Assembly: GCF_011303555.1 (NCBI RefSeq)
Contig: NZ_CP049868.1
Location: 3,038,001-3,102,000 of the forward strand
DNA: 64,000 nt
DNA from: Pedobacter sp. HDW13
Lineage (GTDB): Bacteria > Bacteroidota > Bacteroidia > Sphingobacteriales > Sphingobacteriaceae
Reading direction: 5' to 3'
Each line of letters opens with the position of its first letter. Position 1 is the stretch's first letter. Of this stretch, positions 17,229 through 24,422 are shown one piece after another. The position numbers and the translations under genes were made by a program. The notes under the pieces are model-generated. The model was given only the letters and a program-made list of their open reading frames with translations, had not been told where the DNA came from and did no database searches.

Positions 17229-17236
17229 CAAAGTTA
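17229..17236 (-). promoter_or_regulatory. -7 element (TAACTTTG) of the OstA-like gene
   Basis: Perfect TAnnTTTG on the minus strand, 4 nt before the GTG start at 17224; predicts a leaderless message starting with GTG. Confidence 0.6.
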
Positions 17237-17289
17237 GTTTTTTGTTCCGAACGTTCGGAATACCAGTTAAAATTAAATATTTTTGGTGG

Positions 17290-18621
17290 ATGTTACCCTT
17301 ACAGCAATTTCGCGATTTTATTGAACAGCACCAGCTGTTTACCGGGTGTAACCGTATTCTTTTGGCAGTAAGCGGCGGTAAGGATTCTGTACTGATGTTA
17401 CATTTGTTTAAGGCAATAGGCGTAGATATTGGTGTAGCACACTGTAACTTTAATTTAAGGGCCGATGAGGCGCAGCGCGATGAACATTTTGTAGCGCTCC
17501 TGGCCAGTAATTTAGGGTTACCTTTTTATGTAACGCATTTTGAGACCAAAAAATATGCTGCCGAGCATAAAATTTCGACACAAATGGCTGCACGCGAGTT
17601 GCGTTATAACTGGTTCGAAGAAATAAGGGGCCAGGAAGGTTACGATTACATTGCTTTGGCCCAGCACCAAAATGATGCAGTTGAAACGGTATTGATTAAT
17701 CTGGTACGTGGCACCGGAATTAGCGGTTTACACGGTATTTTGCCTAAGCGCGATAAATTAATCAGGCCATTGTTGTTTTTGACCCGACAGCAGGTTAATG
17801 AAATAGTAGAAAATAACAACATCGCTTTCGTTGAAGACAGTTCGAACCTGAGTACACATTACACCCGTAATAAATTGCGGTTACAGGTGGTGCCGCATTT
17901 ACAGGAAATAAATCCACATCTGGAAAAAACCTTTGCCGAAAACATGGAGCGCTTTGCGGAAATTGAAATCTTTTTAACCCTGGAGGTTCAGAAGTTACAG
18001 GCAACGCTTTTAGAAAAACGTGCTGACGGGATTTATATCGCCTTAAACGAGATTGCGAAGTTAAATCCGCAGAAACTATTGTTGTACGAACTGTTAAGAC
18101 CTTTTGGTTTTGGTGAAAATGTAGTGCAGGAAATTCTGGATAGCCTGAAAGCATTAAGCGGAACGCATTTTTTTAGTGCCAGCCACCAGGCCATTATCAA
18201 CAGGGACGATCTGGTTATTGTAGAAAAAGATGTCGCCGTAATAACGAATCAGTTTATACATCCCGATACTGCCAGCATTGAGTTTGCGAATGATGAAATT
18301 ACTATGGCTTTTAGTGCTGAGGTAAAGTTTGATGTGGATGCGAACAAAGCTTTTGTAAATGCCGATAAACTGATTTATCCTTTGGTGTTGAGGAAATGGC
18401 AGAATGGCGATAAATTTATCCCGCTGGGGATGCGCAACCCTAAAAAAGTGAGCGATTATTTTATTGACGAAAAAGTGCCCTTGCATTTAAAAAATACAAC
18501 GCCGATATTGGTAAATGGAAATGGCGAAATTGTTTGGATTGTGGGTATGCGACAGGATAACCGATATAAATTAACCACCACAACCAAAAAAGTTGCTATA
18601 TTCGAACTCAAAATAAAATAA
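17290..18621 (+). CDS. tilS: tRNA(Ile)-lysidine synthase
   Basis: Converts C34 of the minor tRNA-Ile (CAU anticodon) to lysidine, changing its specificity from Met to Ile. The 443-residue protein begins with the N-type ATP-pyrophosphatase P-loop LAVSGGKDSVLMLHLF (about residues 25-40), then GVAHCNFNLR, ALAQHQNDAVETVL and the RNKLR block. A C-terminal TilS substrate-binding region is present (RKWQNGDKFIPLGM, VSDYFIDEKVP). ATG at 17290 is chosen over an upstream TTG that would add 16 atypical residues. The next gene begins directly after its TAA. Confidence 0.96.
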   Translation: MLPLQQFRDFIEQHQLFTGCNRILLAVSGGKDSVLMLHLFKAIGVDIGVAHCNFNLRADEAQRDEHFVALLASNLGLPFYVTHFETKKYAAEHKISTQMAARELRYNWFEEIRGQEGYDYIALAQHQNDAVETVLINLVRGTGISGLHGILPKRDKLIRPLLFLTRQQVNEIVENNNIAFVEDSSNLSTHYTRNKLRLQVVPHLQEINPHLEKTFAENMERFAEIEIFLTLEVQKLQATLLEKRADGIYIALNEIAKLNPQKLLLYELLRPFGFGENVVQEILDSLKALSGTHFFSASHQAIINRDDLVIVEKDVAVITNQFIHPDTASIEFANDEITMAFSAEVKFDVDANKAFVNADKLIYPLVLRKWQNGDKFIPLGMRNPKKVSDYFIDEKVPLHLKNTTPILVNGNGEIVWIVGMRQDNRYKLTTTTKKVAIFELKIK

Positions 18622-19110
18622 GTGGAAAGCAAATACGCCTATATCGAAAAACAATACATTGGCCGTGATTATGTACGCATTTTCATCAGGCTTATTATGG
18701 CTGCTTTCTGTTTCGCTGCCTACGTTTACGAGCGCGACCGCGACAACACTCAAGACTTGTTTCTGGTGGTAGGCTTCGGGATTATTGGCGTTTCAATGCT
18801 TTTACTTTTTTTAATCCAGTATAAAATTATCGTCGACAATGGCAGTCTGATTTTAGACGGGCTATGGACAACCAAACGCGTGAAAATTGACTTGAACAGT
18901 ATTGTAGATGTGCGTAAAGCCGTTTACAGCCGCTATTTTTTTAATAACCCTGTTTATAATCTGCATACTAAGGGTACCATTCGTTTTTATTCATCGGGTA
19001 AAGATGCAGTGGTATTAACAGATCGCGACGGGTTGGAATATTTTATTGGTACACAAAGGCCTAACGAACTTTTACTGGTAATAAAAGAGGAAGTGCGTAA
19101 CCTTAAATAA
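18622..19110 (+). CDS. Two-TM membrane protein with PH-like cytoplasmic domain
   Basis: A 162-residue protein with two transmembrane helices (about residues 21-37, IFIRLIMAAFCFAAYVY, and 45-66, LFLVVGFGIIGVSMLLLFL). The C-terminal ~90 residues form a strand-rich region (YKIIVDNGSLILDGLW, KIDLNSIVDVRK, AVVLTDRDGLEYFIGT) reminiscent of bacterial PH domains. Function unknown. It starts with GTG at 18622, immediately after the tilS TAA and in the same reading frame, so it is surely co-transcribed and probably translationally coupled. A later ATG would remove the first helix. Confidence 0.72.
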   Translation: MESKYAYIEKQYIGRDYVRIFIRLIMAAFCFAAYVYERDRDNTQDLFLVVGFGIIGVSMLLLFLIQYKIIVDNGSLILDGLWTTKRVKIDLNSIVDVRKAVYSRYFFNNPVYNLHTKGTIRFYSSGKDAVVLTDRDGLEYFIGTQRPNELLLVIKEEVRNLK

Positions 19111-19307
19111 TTTCATTCCTAATACGCGGTCTACTTGTATTCTTACCACGTTTTTTGCTGTTTAGTCCGCTTTAAAAAGAGCTATTACCCCCGCGCTTCT
19201 AAATAAAAATACTGTTGTTATTGTTACATGAATAAACAGGGAAACAACACAGAAATGTCACTATTTTTATTGCAATAAACCGACATGCATTATAGCGTAA
19301 AATCGGC

Positions 19308-19315
19308 TACATTTG
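19308..19315 (+). promoter_or_regulatory. -7 element (TACATTTG) of bshA
   Basis: Perfect TAnnTTTG match 22 nt before the bshA ATG; predicted 5' leader about 15-18 nt. Confidence 0.6.
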
Positions 19316-19337
19316 CGGTAACAACAATACATTTACG

Positions 19338-20480
19338 ATGAAGATAGGAATTGTTTGCTACCCCACTTTTGGCGGTAGTGGAGTAGTTGCAACAGAACTT
19401 GGTAAAGCACTTGCTAACGAGGGCCACCAGGTTCACTTTATTACTTATAGTCAGCCGGCCAGGCTCGATTTCTTTTCAGCTAATTTGTTTTATCATGAGG
19501 TTTCGGTAAGGGATTACCCACTTTTCGATTATGCGCCTTACGAATCGGCACTTGCCAGTAAACTGGTAGATGTTGTGCGTTTCGAACAATTGGATGTATT
19601 ACACGTTCATTATGCTATTCCGCACGCTTCGGCAGCTTTTATGGCCAAACAGATTTTGGCTAGCTACGGCATCCAGATTCCGGTGGTAACTACTTTACAT
19701 GGTACCGATATTACACTGGTTGGTAAAGATCCGACTTATAAGCCTGTGGTAACTTTTTCGATTAACCAAAGTGATGGTGTAACTACCGTTTCTGACGATT
19801 TGAGAAAAGATACTTACAACCATTTCGAAATTACCAAGGATATTAAAGTAATACCCAATTTTATCGATTTCAGCCGCTTTAGCCTACAAGCTAAAGATCA
19901 CTTTAAGAAAGCCATTGCTCCCAATAACGAACGTATTTTAATCCATACTTCCAATTTCCGTAAGGTGAAGCGTACGGGCGATGTAATTCGCATTTTTGAA
20001 AAAGTACAGGCGGTAATTCCATCTAAGCTGTTAATGGTTGGCGACGGGCCTGAGCGTGTTTACAATGAACAGCTTTGCAGATCATTAAATATTTGCGAAA
20101 ATGTAAGGTTTTTAGGTAAGCAGGATGCGGTAGAGGAAATTTTATCAGTTTCAGATCTTTTCTTAATGCCTTCAGAATCCGAAAGTTTCGGTTTGGCGGC
20201 ATTGGAGGCTATGGCCTGTAAAGTGCCGGTAATTACCACCAATGCCGGTGGTTTGCCAGAGTTAAATGTAGACGGCTTTTGTGGCTACATGAGTGATGTT
20301 GGTGATGTAGATGACATGGCGGCACATGCAATAGAAATTTTAAAGGACGATGAAACCCTAAAACGCTTTAAAGAGAATGCATTTACACGTGCGCAGGATT
20401 TCGACCTTAAAAAAATCCTGCCCTCATACATCAGTTTTTATAAAGAAGTAATTGAGTCATCTTTGCAAGCCAAGTATTAA
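19338..20480 (+). CDS. bshA: N-acetyl-alpha-D-glucosaminyl L-malate synthase BshA
   Basis: GT4-family glycosyltransferase that joins UDP-GlcNAc and L-malate in the first step of bacillithiol synthesis. The 380-residue length fits. Diagnostic segments are the N-terminal IGIVCYPTFGGSGVVATELG, HVHYAIPHASAA (about residues 93-104), TTLHGTDITLVG, IPNFIDFSRF, and the C-terminal nucleotide-sugar motif MPSESESFGLAALEAMAC. This start motif (CYPTFGGSG) separates BshA from other GT4 enzymes. bshB and bshC are not in the window; ypdA at 36007 is a likely partner. A terminator follows. Confidence 0.95.
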   Translation: MKIGIVCYPTFGGSGVVATELGKALANEGHQVHFITYSQPARLDFFSANLFYHEVSVRDYPLFDYAPYESALASKLVDVVRFEQLDVLHVHYAIPHASAAFMAKQILASYGIQIPVVTTLHGTDITLVGKDPTYKPVVTFSINQSDGVTTVSDDLRKDTYNHFEITKDIKVIPNFIDFSRFSLQAKDHFKKAIAPNNERILIHTSNFRKVKRTGDVIRIFEKVQAVIPSKLLMVGDGPERVYNEQLCRSLNICENVRFLGKQDAVEEILSVSDLFLMPSESESFGLAALEAMACKVPVITTNAGGLPELNVDGFCGYMSDVGDVDDMAAHAIEILKDDETLKRFKENAFTRAQDFDLKKILPSYISFYKEVIESSLQAKY

Positions 20481-20510
20481 TTTTTTTTGAATTGCAGGAT
20501 CTATTAAAGA

Positions 20511-20540
20511 CCATCTGATTTATTTCAGATGGCTTTTTTA
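20511..20540 (+). terminator. Terminator of bshA
   Basis: Stem CCATCTGA/TCAGATGG with a 6-nt loop and trailing CTTTTTTA, 30 nt after the bshA stop. Confidence 0.8.
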
Positions 20541-20695
20541 TTTAAGAATCTTCAACTGTTTGAGGTTATTGGCTTGAAAGGTATTTTAAATATGTTACTG
20601 TTAAATTGATGTTACCGGAATAAAAAGTTTAAACAGCTTGTGAAAGAAATACTTATCAAAACAAAACTTTCTCAAAATCAAATCATTATAAATCG

Positions 20696-20703
20696 TACCT
20701 TTG
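20696..20703 (+). promoter_or_regulatory. -7 element (TACCTTTG) of the J-domain/KTSC gene
   Basis: Perfect TAnnTTTG match ending 6 nt before the ATG at 20710; near-leaderless message expected. Confidence 0.6.
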
Positions 20704-20709
20704 CGGCAA

Positions 20710-21156
20710 ATGAAGAAAATAGTAGATTACAGAAAGCTGTTGAATGTAGATAAAACAGCTGAGCTTGCGGCGCTTAAGTCGGTTTACCGTACCATGATGA
20801 AAGAGTGTCACCCTGATAAATTTCAGGTGGAAGAAGAGAAACTGGCTGCGGAAGCAAGAAGTAAAGAAATTATCGAAGCTTATCATTTCTTAGTGAGTAT
20901 TGCTCCTGAAACACGCGAACAAAATATCGAAACTTATACTGAAACGATTACTAATTCTAATATTTTAGATTTCGAATACAAACAATCGGTTTTAAATATC
21001 CAGTTTTTTGATGGTAGCGCTTACGAATATTTCGATGTGCCGAGAGCGATTTATATCAAATTGGTAAATGCCGATTCACCAGGGCGTTTTGCCCGTCGCC
21101 ATATCTGTAATTCTTATCCATACCGTAATGTAGCTAAGGTGGCTGAGCCTGCTTAA
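20710..21156 (+). CDS. J-domain protein fused to KTSC domain
   Basis: A 148-residue cytoplasmic protein. Residues 1-65 form a DnaJ J-domain with the essential HPD tripeptide at 34-36 (KECHPDKFQ), which normally stimulates DnaK ATPase. Residues about 88-146 are a KTSC domain (LNIQFFDGSAYEYFDVP, then RFARRHICNSYPY), a small domain often appended to lysyl-tRNA synthetase. No Gly/Phe or zinc-finger region of a full DnaJ is present, so it is a specialised J-protein. ATG chosen over an in-frame TTG 9 nt upstream because the promoter element lies over that TTG. Confidence 0.87.
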   Translation: MKKIVDYRKLLNVDKTAELAALKSVYRTMMKECHPDKFQVEEEKLAAEARSKEIIEAYHFLVSIAPETREQNIETYTETITNSNILDFEYKQSVLNIQFFDGSAYEYFDVPRAIYIKLVNADSPGRFARRHICNSYPYRNVAKVAEPA

Positions 21157-21183
21157 CGTTGGTTAGTTTAAAATATTTGTAGA

Positions 21184-21214
21184 AGCGGCCCAATTTAATC
21201 GGGCCGCTTTTTTT
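21184..21214. terminator. Bidirectional terminator between convergent genes
   Basis: Stem AGCGGCCC/GGGCCGCT, 9-nt loop, then a T8 run on the plus strand. It serves the J-domain/KTSC gene; on the minus side it touches the stop codon of the 62-aa gene. Confidence 0.8.
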
Positions 21215-21401
21215 ATTGCCTGAAATCAGAAAGCACAAGCTTTTCCGGTTCTTCGGTTTCTTTTAGCTCAGTTTTTATTTCGATTTGGTTTTCTCTTCTG
21301 TTAGTGGGTGGGATGGGTATGCCACCACCAATTCCTATTGATGCCAGAAAGATTAGGAATACCAAACCAATGAGCCTCCCTGTTTTTTTGAAGCCTTTCA
21401 T
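21213..21401 (-). CDS. Small protein with N-terminal membrane anchor
   Basis: A 62-residue protein beginning MKGFKKTGRLIGLVFLIFLA, i.e. a basic N-terminus and one hydrophobic helix (residues about 10-27), followed by a Gly/Pro stretch (IGIGGGIPIPPTNRR) and an acidic tail rich in Glu and Lys. ATG at 21401; the TAA stop lies inside the T-run of the shared terminator. No family recognised. The helix could be a signal peptide or a membrane anchor. Moderate confidence that it is coding because of the consistent start and terminator arrangement. Confidence 0.55.
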   Translation of the reverse strand: MKGFKKTGRLIGLVFLIFLASIGIGGGIPIPPTNRRENQIEIKTELKETEEPEKLVLSDFRQ

Positions 21402-21480
21402 TTAGTGTAAGATTAAACCTGAAGCTTAGTTAAAAGCCTTGGCTATTTGGGAATTAGAATAACTTAATGCAGATGTAATT

Positions 21481-21861
21481 TTATCCGACTGGGTTATTGT
21501 TTTCCGCTTCGCTATGGTAATTAGGTGTGCGTTTTTGAATTAAAAAGATTGGATTGGTGAAATTAGCACAGAACAATTTTTTGAGTAGACTTAGTCTTAG
21601 CCTTACTGTTCTGCTAAATTCGACTTCAATAGCGGCTTGATTAAGCTGAGGCTTTACGCTTATTGGCTTAGATGTAAGCTTTACTGCTTGCTGTAGGTTA
21701 TTGAGCTTAACCCATTCCGTTTGAAAAATGGGATTTGACGGTGTTTTTTTTGCATTGACGCCGTAATTTGAAAAAGTCAAAAGGCTGAAAAATAGTGCCA
21801 ACACCATTAGCCAATTGGCATGATTCTTTTTGTAATATGTTGATTTAGCGCTGCTCGTCAC
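21481..21861 (-). CDS. Hypothetical secreted or membrane-anchored protein (GTG start)
   Basis: A 126-residue product with a long basic N-terminus (about 18 residues) before a hydrophobic segment WLMVLALFFSLLTFSNYGVNA, which looks like a signal peptide. The rest is basic with Lys/Gln/Asn and has no recognisable domain. The start is uncertain: GTG at 21861 lies 3 nt after a perfect TAACTTTG promoter element, while an ATG within the hydrophobic stretch would give a truncated signal. The promoter argues for GTG. Downstream of the PhyH gene but with its own promoter. Confidence 0.5.
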   Translation of the reverse strand: MTSSAKSTYYKKNHANWLMVLALFFSLLTFSNYGVNAKKTPSNPIFQTEWVKLNNLQQAVKLTSKPISVKPQLNQAAIEVEFSRTVRLRLSLLKKLFCANFTNPIFLIQKRTPNYHSEAENNNPVG

Positions 21862-21864
21862 ACA

Positions 21865-21872
21865 CAAAGTTA
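21865..21872 (-). promoter_or_regulatory. -7 element (TAACTTTG) of the 126-aa gene
   Basis: Minus-strand TAACTTTG ending 3 nt before the GTG at 21861; leaderless arrangement. Confidence 0.5.
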
Positions 21873-21904
21873 AGCTTATTGTGCTGTAAAAAGCAAATTG
21901 TTAA

Positions 21905-22618
21905 TTAGTCGATATTTAGCTGTTCTGACCATTTTAGTTCTTTTGGTAGAATTTGATTACTGAATTCTAAATGGATTACCCTTCTCTTCTTGTTGTTGGT
22001 TGTTCGGTTCGAGCCATGTAAAAGCAAAGGTTTCATCATCATAATACCACCACATTTTACATTGCAGCTTACTTCTGTTTCAATAGCCCAGTCAATATTT
22101 TCGGGACGGTAAATTCCTTTACTGTGCGAATCAGGAATTACTTTTAATGCTCCGTTTTCTTTATTTGTGTCATCCAGATGAATGCGGATTGTAAAACTAT
22201 TTTCAAGGATGTTCAACGGTGGTTGAACAGCGAATTGATTGTGCTTATTAGTATAAGGGCCGAATCCGGCTATCTCAACTTTTTGATCTACAGAGATCGT
22301 TAAATCCTGATGATAGGCAACAAACCAATTTGAGTTTTCGGGTTTGTCGAAATAGATCGATTTGACCAGAAAATAGTCATGACCGAAAAGCTCATGGATT
22401 ACATTTTTTAAGGCAGGTGTAAAAATTAGGTCTTTTACGTCCGGAATTTCCATTAAAAACTGTCTGATGGCAAAAAGATCTTCTGATTTTCGGAAATTTG
22501 AGCGATCGGCATTGGCCGCATCAATAGTTCTTGCAATTTTGTTTGTTTCTTCAGCACTGTAAATGCCGTTTATCACAGTAAAACCTGTGCTGTTAATTTC
22601 TTTCTGGTGTTTTTTCAA
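21905..22618 (-). CDS. Phytanoyl-CoA dioxygenase (PhyH) family protein
   Basis: A 237-residue Fe(II)/2-oxoglutarate-dependent oxygenase of the PhyH family; substrate unknown. The iron-binding H-x-D is in VAYHQDLTI (about residue 100) and the distal His plus 2-oxoglutarate Arg in LLLHGSNRTTNNKKRRV (about residues 198-214). The frame has no ATG near the N-terminus; the start is TTG at 22618, two codons after the TAA of the SRPBCC gene and in the same frame. That supports co-translation. Third gene in a lactonase, SRPBCC, PhyH operon. Confidence 0.85.
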   Translation of the reverse strand: MKKHQKEINSTGFTVINGIYSAEETNKIARTIDAANADRSNFRKSEDLFAIRQFLMEIPDVKDLIFTPALKNVIHELFGHDYFLVKSIYFDKPENSNWFVAYHQDLTISVDQKVEIAGFGPYTNKHNQFAVQPPLNILENSFTIRIHLDDTNKENGALKVIPDSHSKGIYRPENIDWAIETEVSCNVKCGGIMMMKPLLLHGSNRTTNNKKRRVIHLEFSNQILPKELKWSEQLNID

Positions 22619-22624
22619 ATCCTT

Positions 22625-23119
22625 TTAATTATTCAGCATGGGTTTAAAACGGTTGTCTTTATTGCGCAAATCCAATCCGCCTTCGTAAACCGACTTTAAG
22701 TTAATCAGATAGAAACTCCAGCCATTGTGGCAACCTAATCGAATATTTCTCTTAGAATTACTGTCTTCAGGGATGTTTTTTTGAGTAAGTTCTACAATGG
22801 TATATTCAAATTCTTCATGGAGCCTAATTTCAACCAGGCAATCGCCGGCAAAAGTAAACTGGAAATAATCTGTTTCATTGGCTTCGGTTATCGTACCTTG
22901 TTCAATATCATCGTACAGATACCAGATCCATTTATACTTATCGCCCTTAAGTGCGTTTTGTGTTTTGTTCAGTATCAGTCCGTTTTCATCAGAAAATTCG
23001 GCATCGACCAGGAACCATTTTTCAATCTCACTGGCTGTTGTCCATGCGTTATAGATATCTTTTAGCTTGGCTTTAATGGCCACCCTTAAAGTGAATTTGG
23101 TCCAATCGAAATTTTCCAT
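22625..23119 (-). CDS. SRPBCC (AHSA1/START-like) domain protein
   Basis: A 164-residue single-domain protein of the SRPBCC hydrophobic-pocket fold. The typical opening is visible: a strand (FDWTKFTLRVAIKA) followed by the helix KLKDIYNAWTTASEIEKWFL, then alternating strands to a C-terminal amphipathic helix containing CHNGWSFYLINLKSV. ATG at 23119 is chosen; it lies 11 nt after the lactonase stop and gives the compact domain. The frame's more upstream TTG lies inside the lactonase gene. Ligand unknown. Confidence 0.85.
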   Translation of the reverse strand: MENFDWTKFTLRVAIKAKLKDIYNAWTTASEIEKWFLVDAEFSDENGLILNKTQNALKGDKYKWIWYLYDDIEQGTITEANETDYFQFTFAGDCLVEIRLHEEFEYTIVELTQKNIPEDSNSKRNIRLGCHNGWSFYLINLKSVYEGGLDLRNKDNRFKPMLNN

Positions 23120-23130
23120 TGCGTTTTTAT

Positions 23131-24240
23131 TTAATCGAATACTAAGCAAACAGGTGCGCCAACATCGATTCTTTTACCGCTATCTGTTAATTTTCCTGTT
23201 TTTTTATCTCGTTTAAAAATAACTACGTTATTGGTGTATTGATGGCCAACCAGCAGGAAATTACCACTTGGGTCGATACTAAAGTTTCTCGGTCCTTTCC
23301 CTAAAGTGCTTATCGTTTCAACAAATTTTAACTTTCCGTTGGGTAAAATTGAAAAAGTAGAGATACTGTTGGCATCGCCCCGGTTAGTTTCGTATAAAAA
23401 CTTCCCATCAGCTGATACATGGATGTCGGCTGCATCAACACGGCCAGCGAAATCTTTTGGTGTTGTGCCTGTTTCGTCTATTTTGGTCAGTTTGCCATTG
23501 GCATAGGCAAAAGTAGTAATGCTGCCATTAAACTCGTGGGCTAAATAAGCAAACTTTCCATTCGGACTAAAGGTAATGTGTCTTGGTCCGGTGCCGGCAT
23601 TGGTTTTAAGTACCGATTTCTGGGTTAACGTTTTGGCTTTACCTGCAGCGTTGTAGCTATATATGTAGGTTTGGTCTTCTCCCAGGTCGTTAACAATTAA
23701 ATATTTGTGATCTGGTGTAAATAAGGTCATGTGTACATGTGCACTTTCCTGTCGGCCTTTTGGGTCGATGCTTTTGCCGGTATGTTTAATTACCTGCGTA
23801 GCCTCGGTTAATGAGCCATCCGCATTGCGCGAAAATACGGCCAAACTGCCGCCTGAATAATTGGCTACAATTACATTTTTGGTGTCGGCTGTGATATAGC
23901 AAGGATCGGCACCATGGCTATCTACTTTGTTAATAAATGTTAGTGCTCCGGTTGTCGCATCATATTTAAATGCGCTCACAGTACTGGTGTTCCCGGTTTC
24001 GTTAACAGCATAAGCATATTTCCGGTCTGGTGAAATGGCCAGGTAGCTTGGATTAGCTGTTCCTTTGGTAACATGTTTTAAACTTACATCGGCTGTTGAA
24101 GTATTAAAATTGTATGTGTAAATGCCTTCGCTTTTGCCGGGCGCAGTATAGGTGCCTATAACAAGGTTATAATAATTTTTTTGCGCGAGGGCAGCTGTTG
24201 ATAGCATCGACATTAACAAAATAGAAAAATACTTCTTCAT
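23131..24240 (-). CDS. Secreted lactonase-family beta-propeller (6-phosphogluconolactonase-like)
   Basis: A 369-residue member of the Pgl-type/carboxymuconate-cyclase lactonase family, which forms a seven-bladed propeller. A signal peptide (MKKYFSILLMSMLSTAALAQ) indicates export, unlike the cytoplasmic Pgl of E. coli. Repeating blade phrases are visible, e.g. NPSYLAISPDRKYAYAVNE, SAHVHMTLFTPDHKYLIV, GPRHITFSPNGKFAYLAHE and GPRNFSIDPSGNFLLVGHQ. Because it is secreted, true 6-phosphogluconolactone is an unlikely substrate; another lactone or a binding role is possible. First gene of the operon with SRPBCC and PhyH. Confidence 0.88.
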   Translation of the reverse strand: MKKYFSILLMSMLSTAALAQKNYYNLVIGTYTAPGKSEGIYTYNFNTSTADVSLKHVTKGTANPSYLAISPDRKYAYAVNETGNTSTVSAFKYDATTGALTFINKVDSHGADPCYITADTKNVIVANYSGGSLAVFSRNADGSLTEATQVIKHTGKSIDPKGRQESAHVHMTLFTPDHKYLIVNDLGEDQTYIYSYNAAGKAKTLTQKSVLKTNAGTGPRHITFSPNGKFAYLAHEFNGSITTFAYANGKLTKIDETGTTPKDFAGRVDAADIHVSADGKFLYETNRGDANSISTFSILPNGKLKFVETISTLGKGPRNFSIDPSGNFLLVGHQYTNNVVIFKRDKKTGKLTDSGKRIDVGAPVCLVFD

Positions 24241-24389
24241 AAAAGATGGTCTTGTTTTTAAACAAATATGGGAAAATTTTATAAATCGTCATCTTTTGTA
24301 ATGCGCATGGTTGAGGTTTGTGTTTTTAATTGAGGCGATACAATCGCCTTTCCCGCACATCCTCGTTGCAAAGGAGGATGAAATAGCGC

Positions 24390-24416
24390 AAAAAAAAAGC
24401 AATCTTTCGATTGCCT
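24390..24416 (-). terminator. Terminator of the pseudouridine synthase gene
   Basis: On the minus strand GGCAATC-GAAA-GATTGC followed by a run of nine T residues, starting 7 nt after the stop at 24423. Compact GNRA-type loop. Confidence 0.85.
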
Positions 24417-24422
24417 TGAGTA

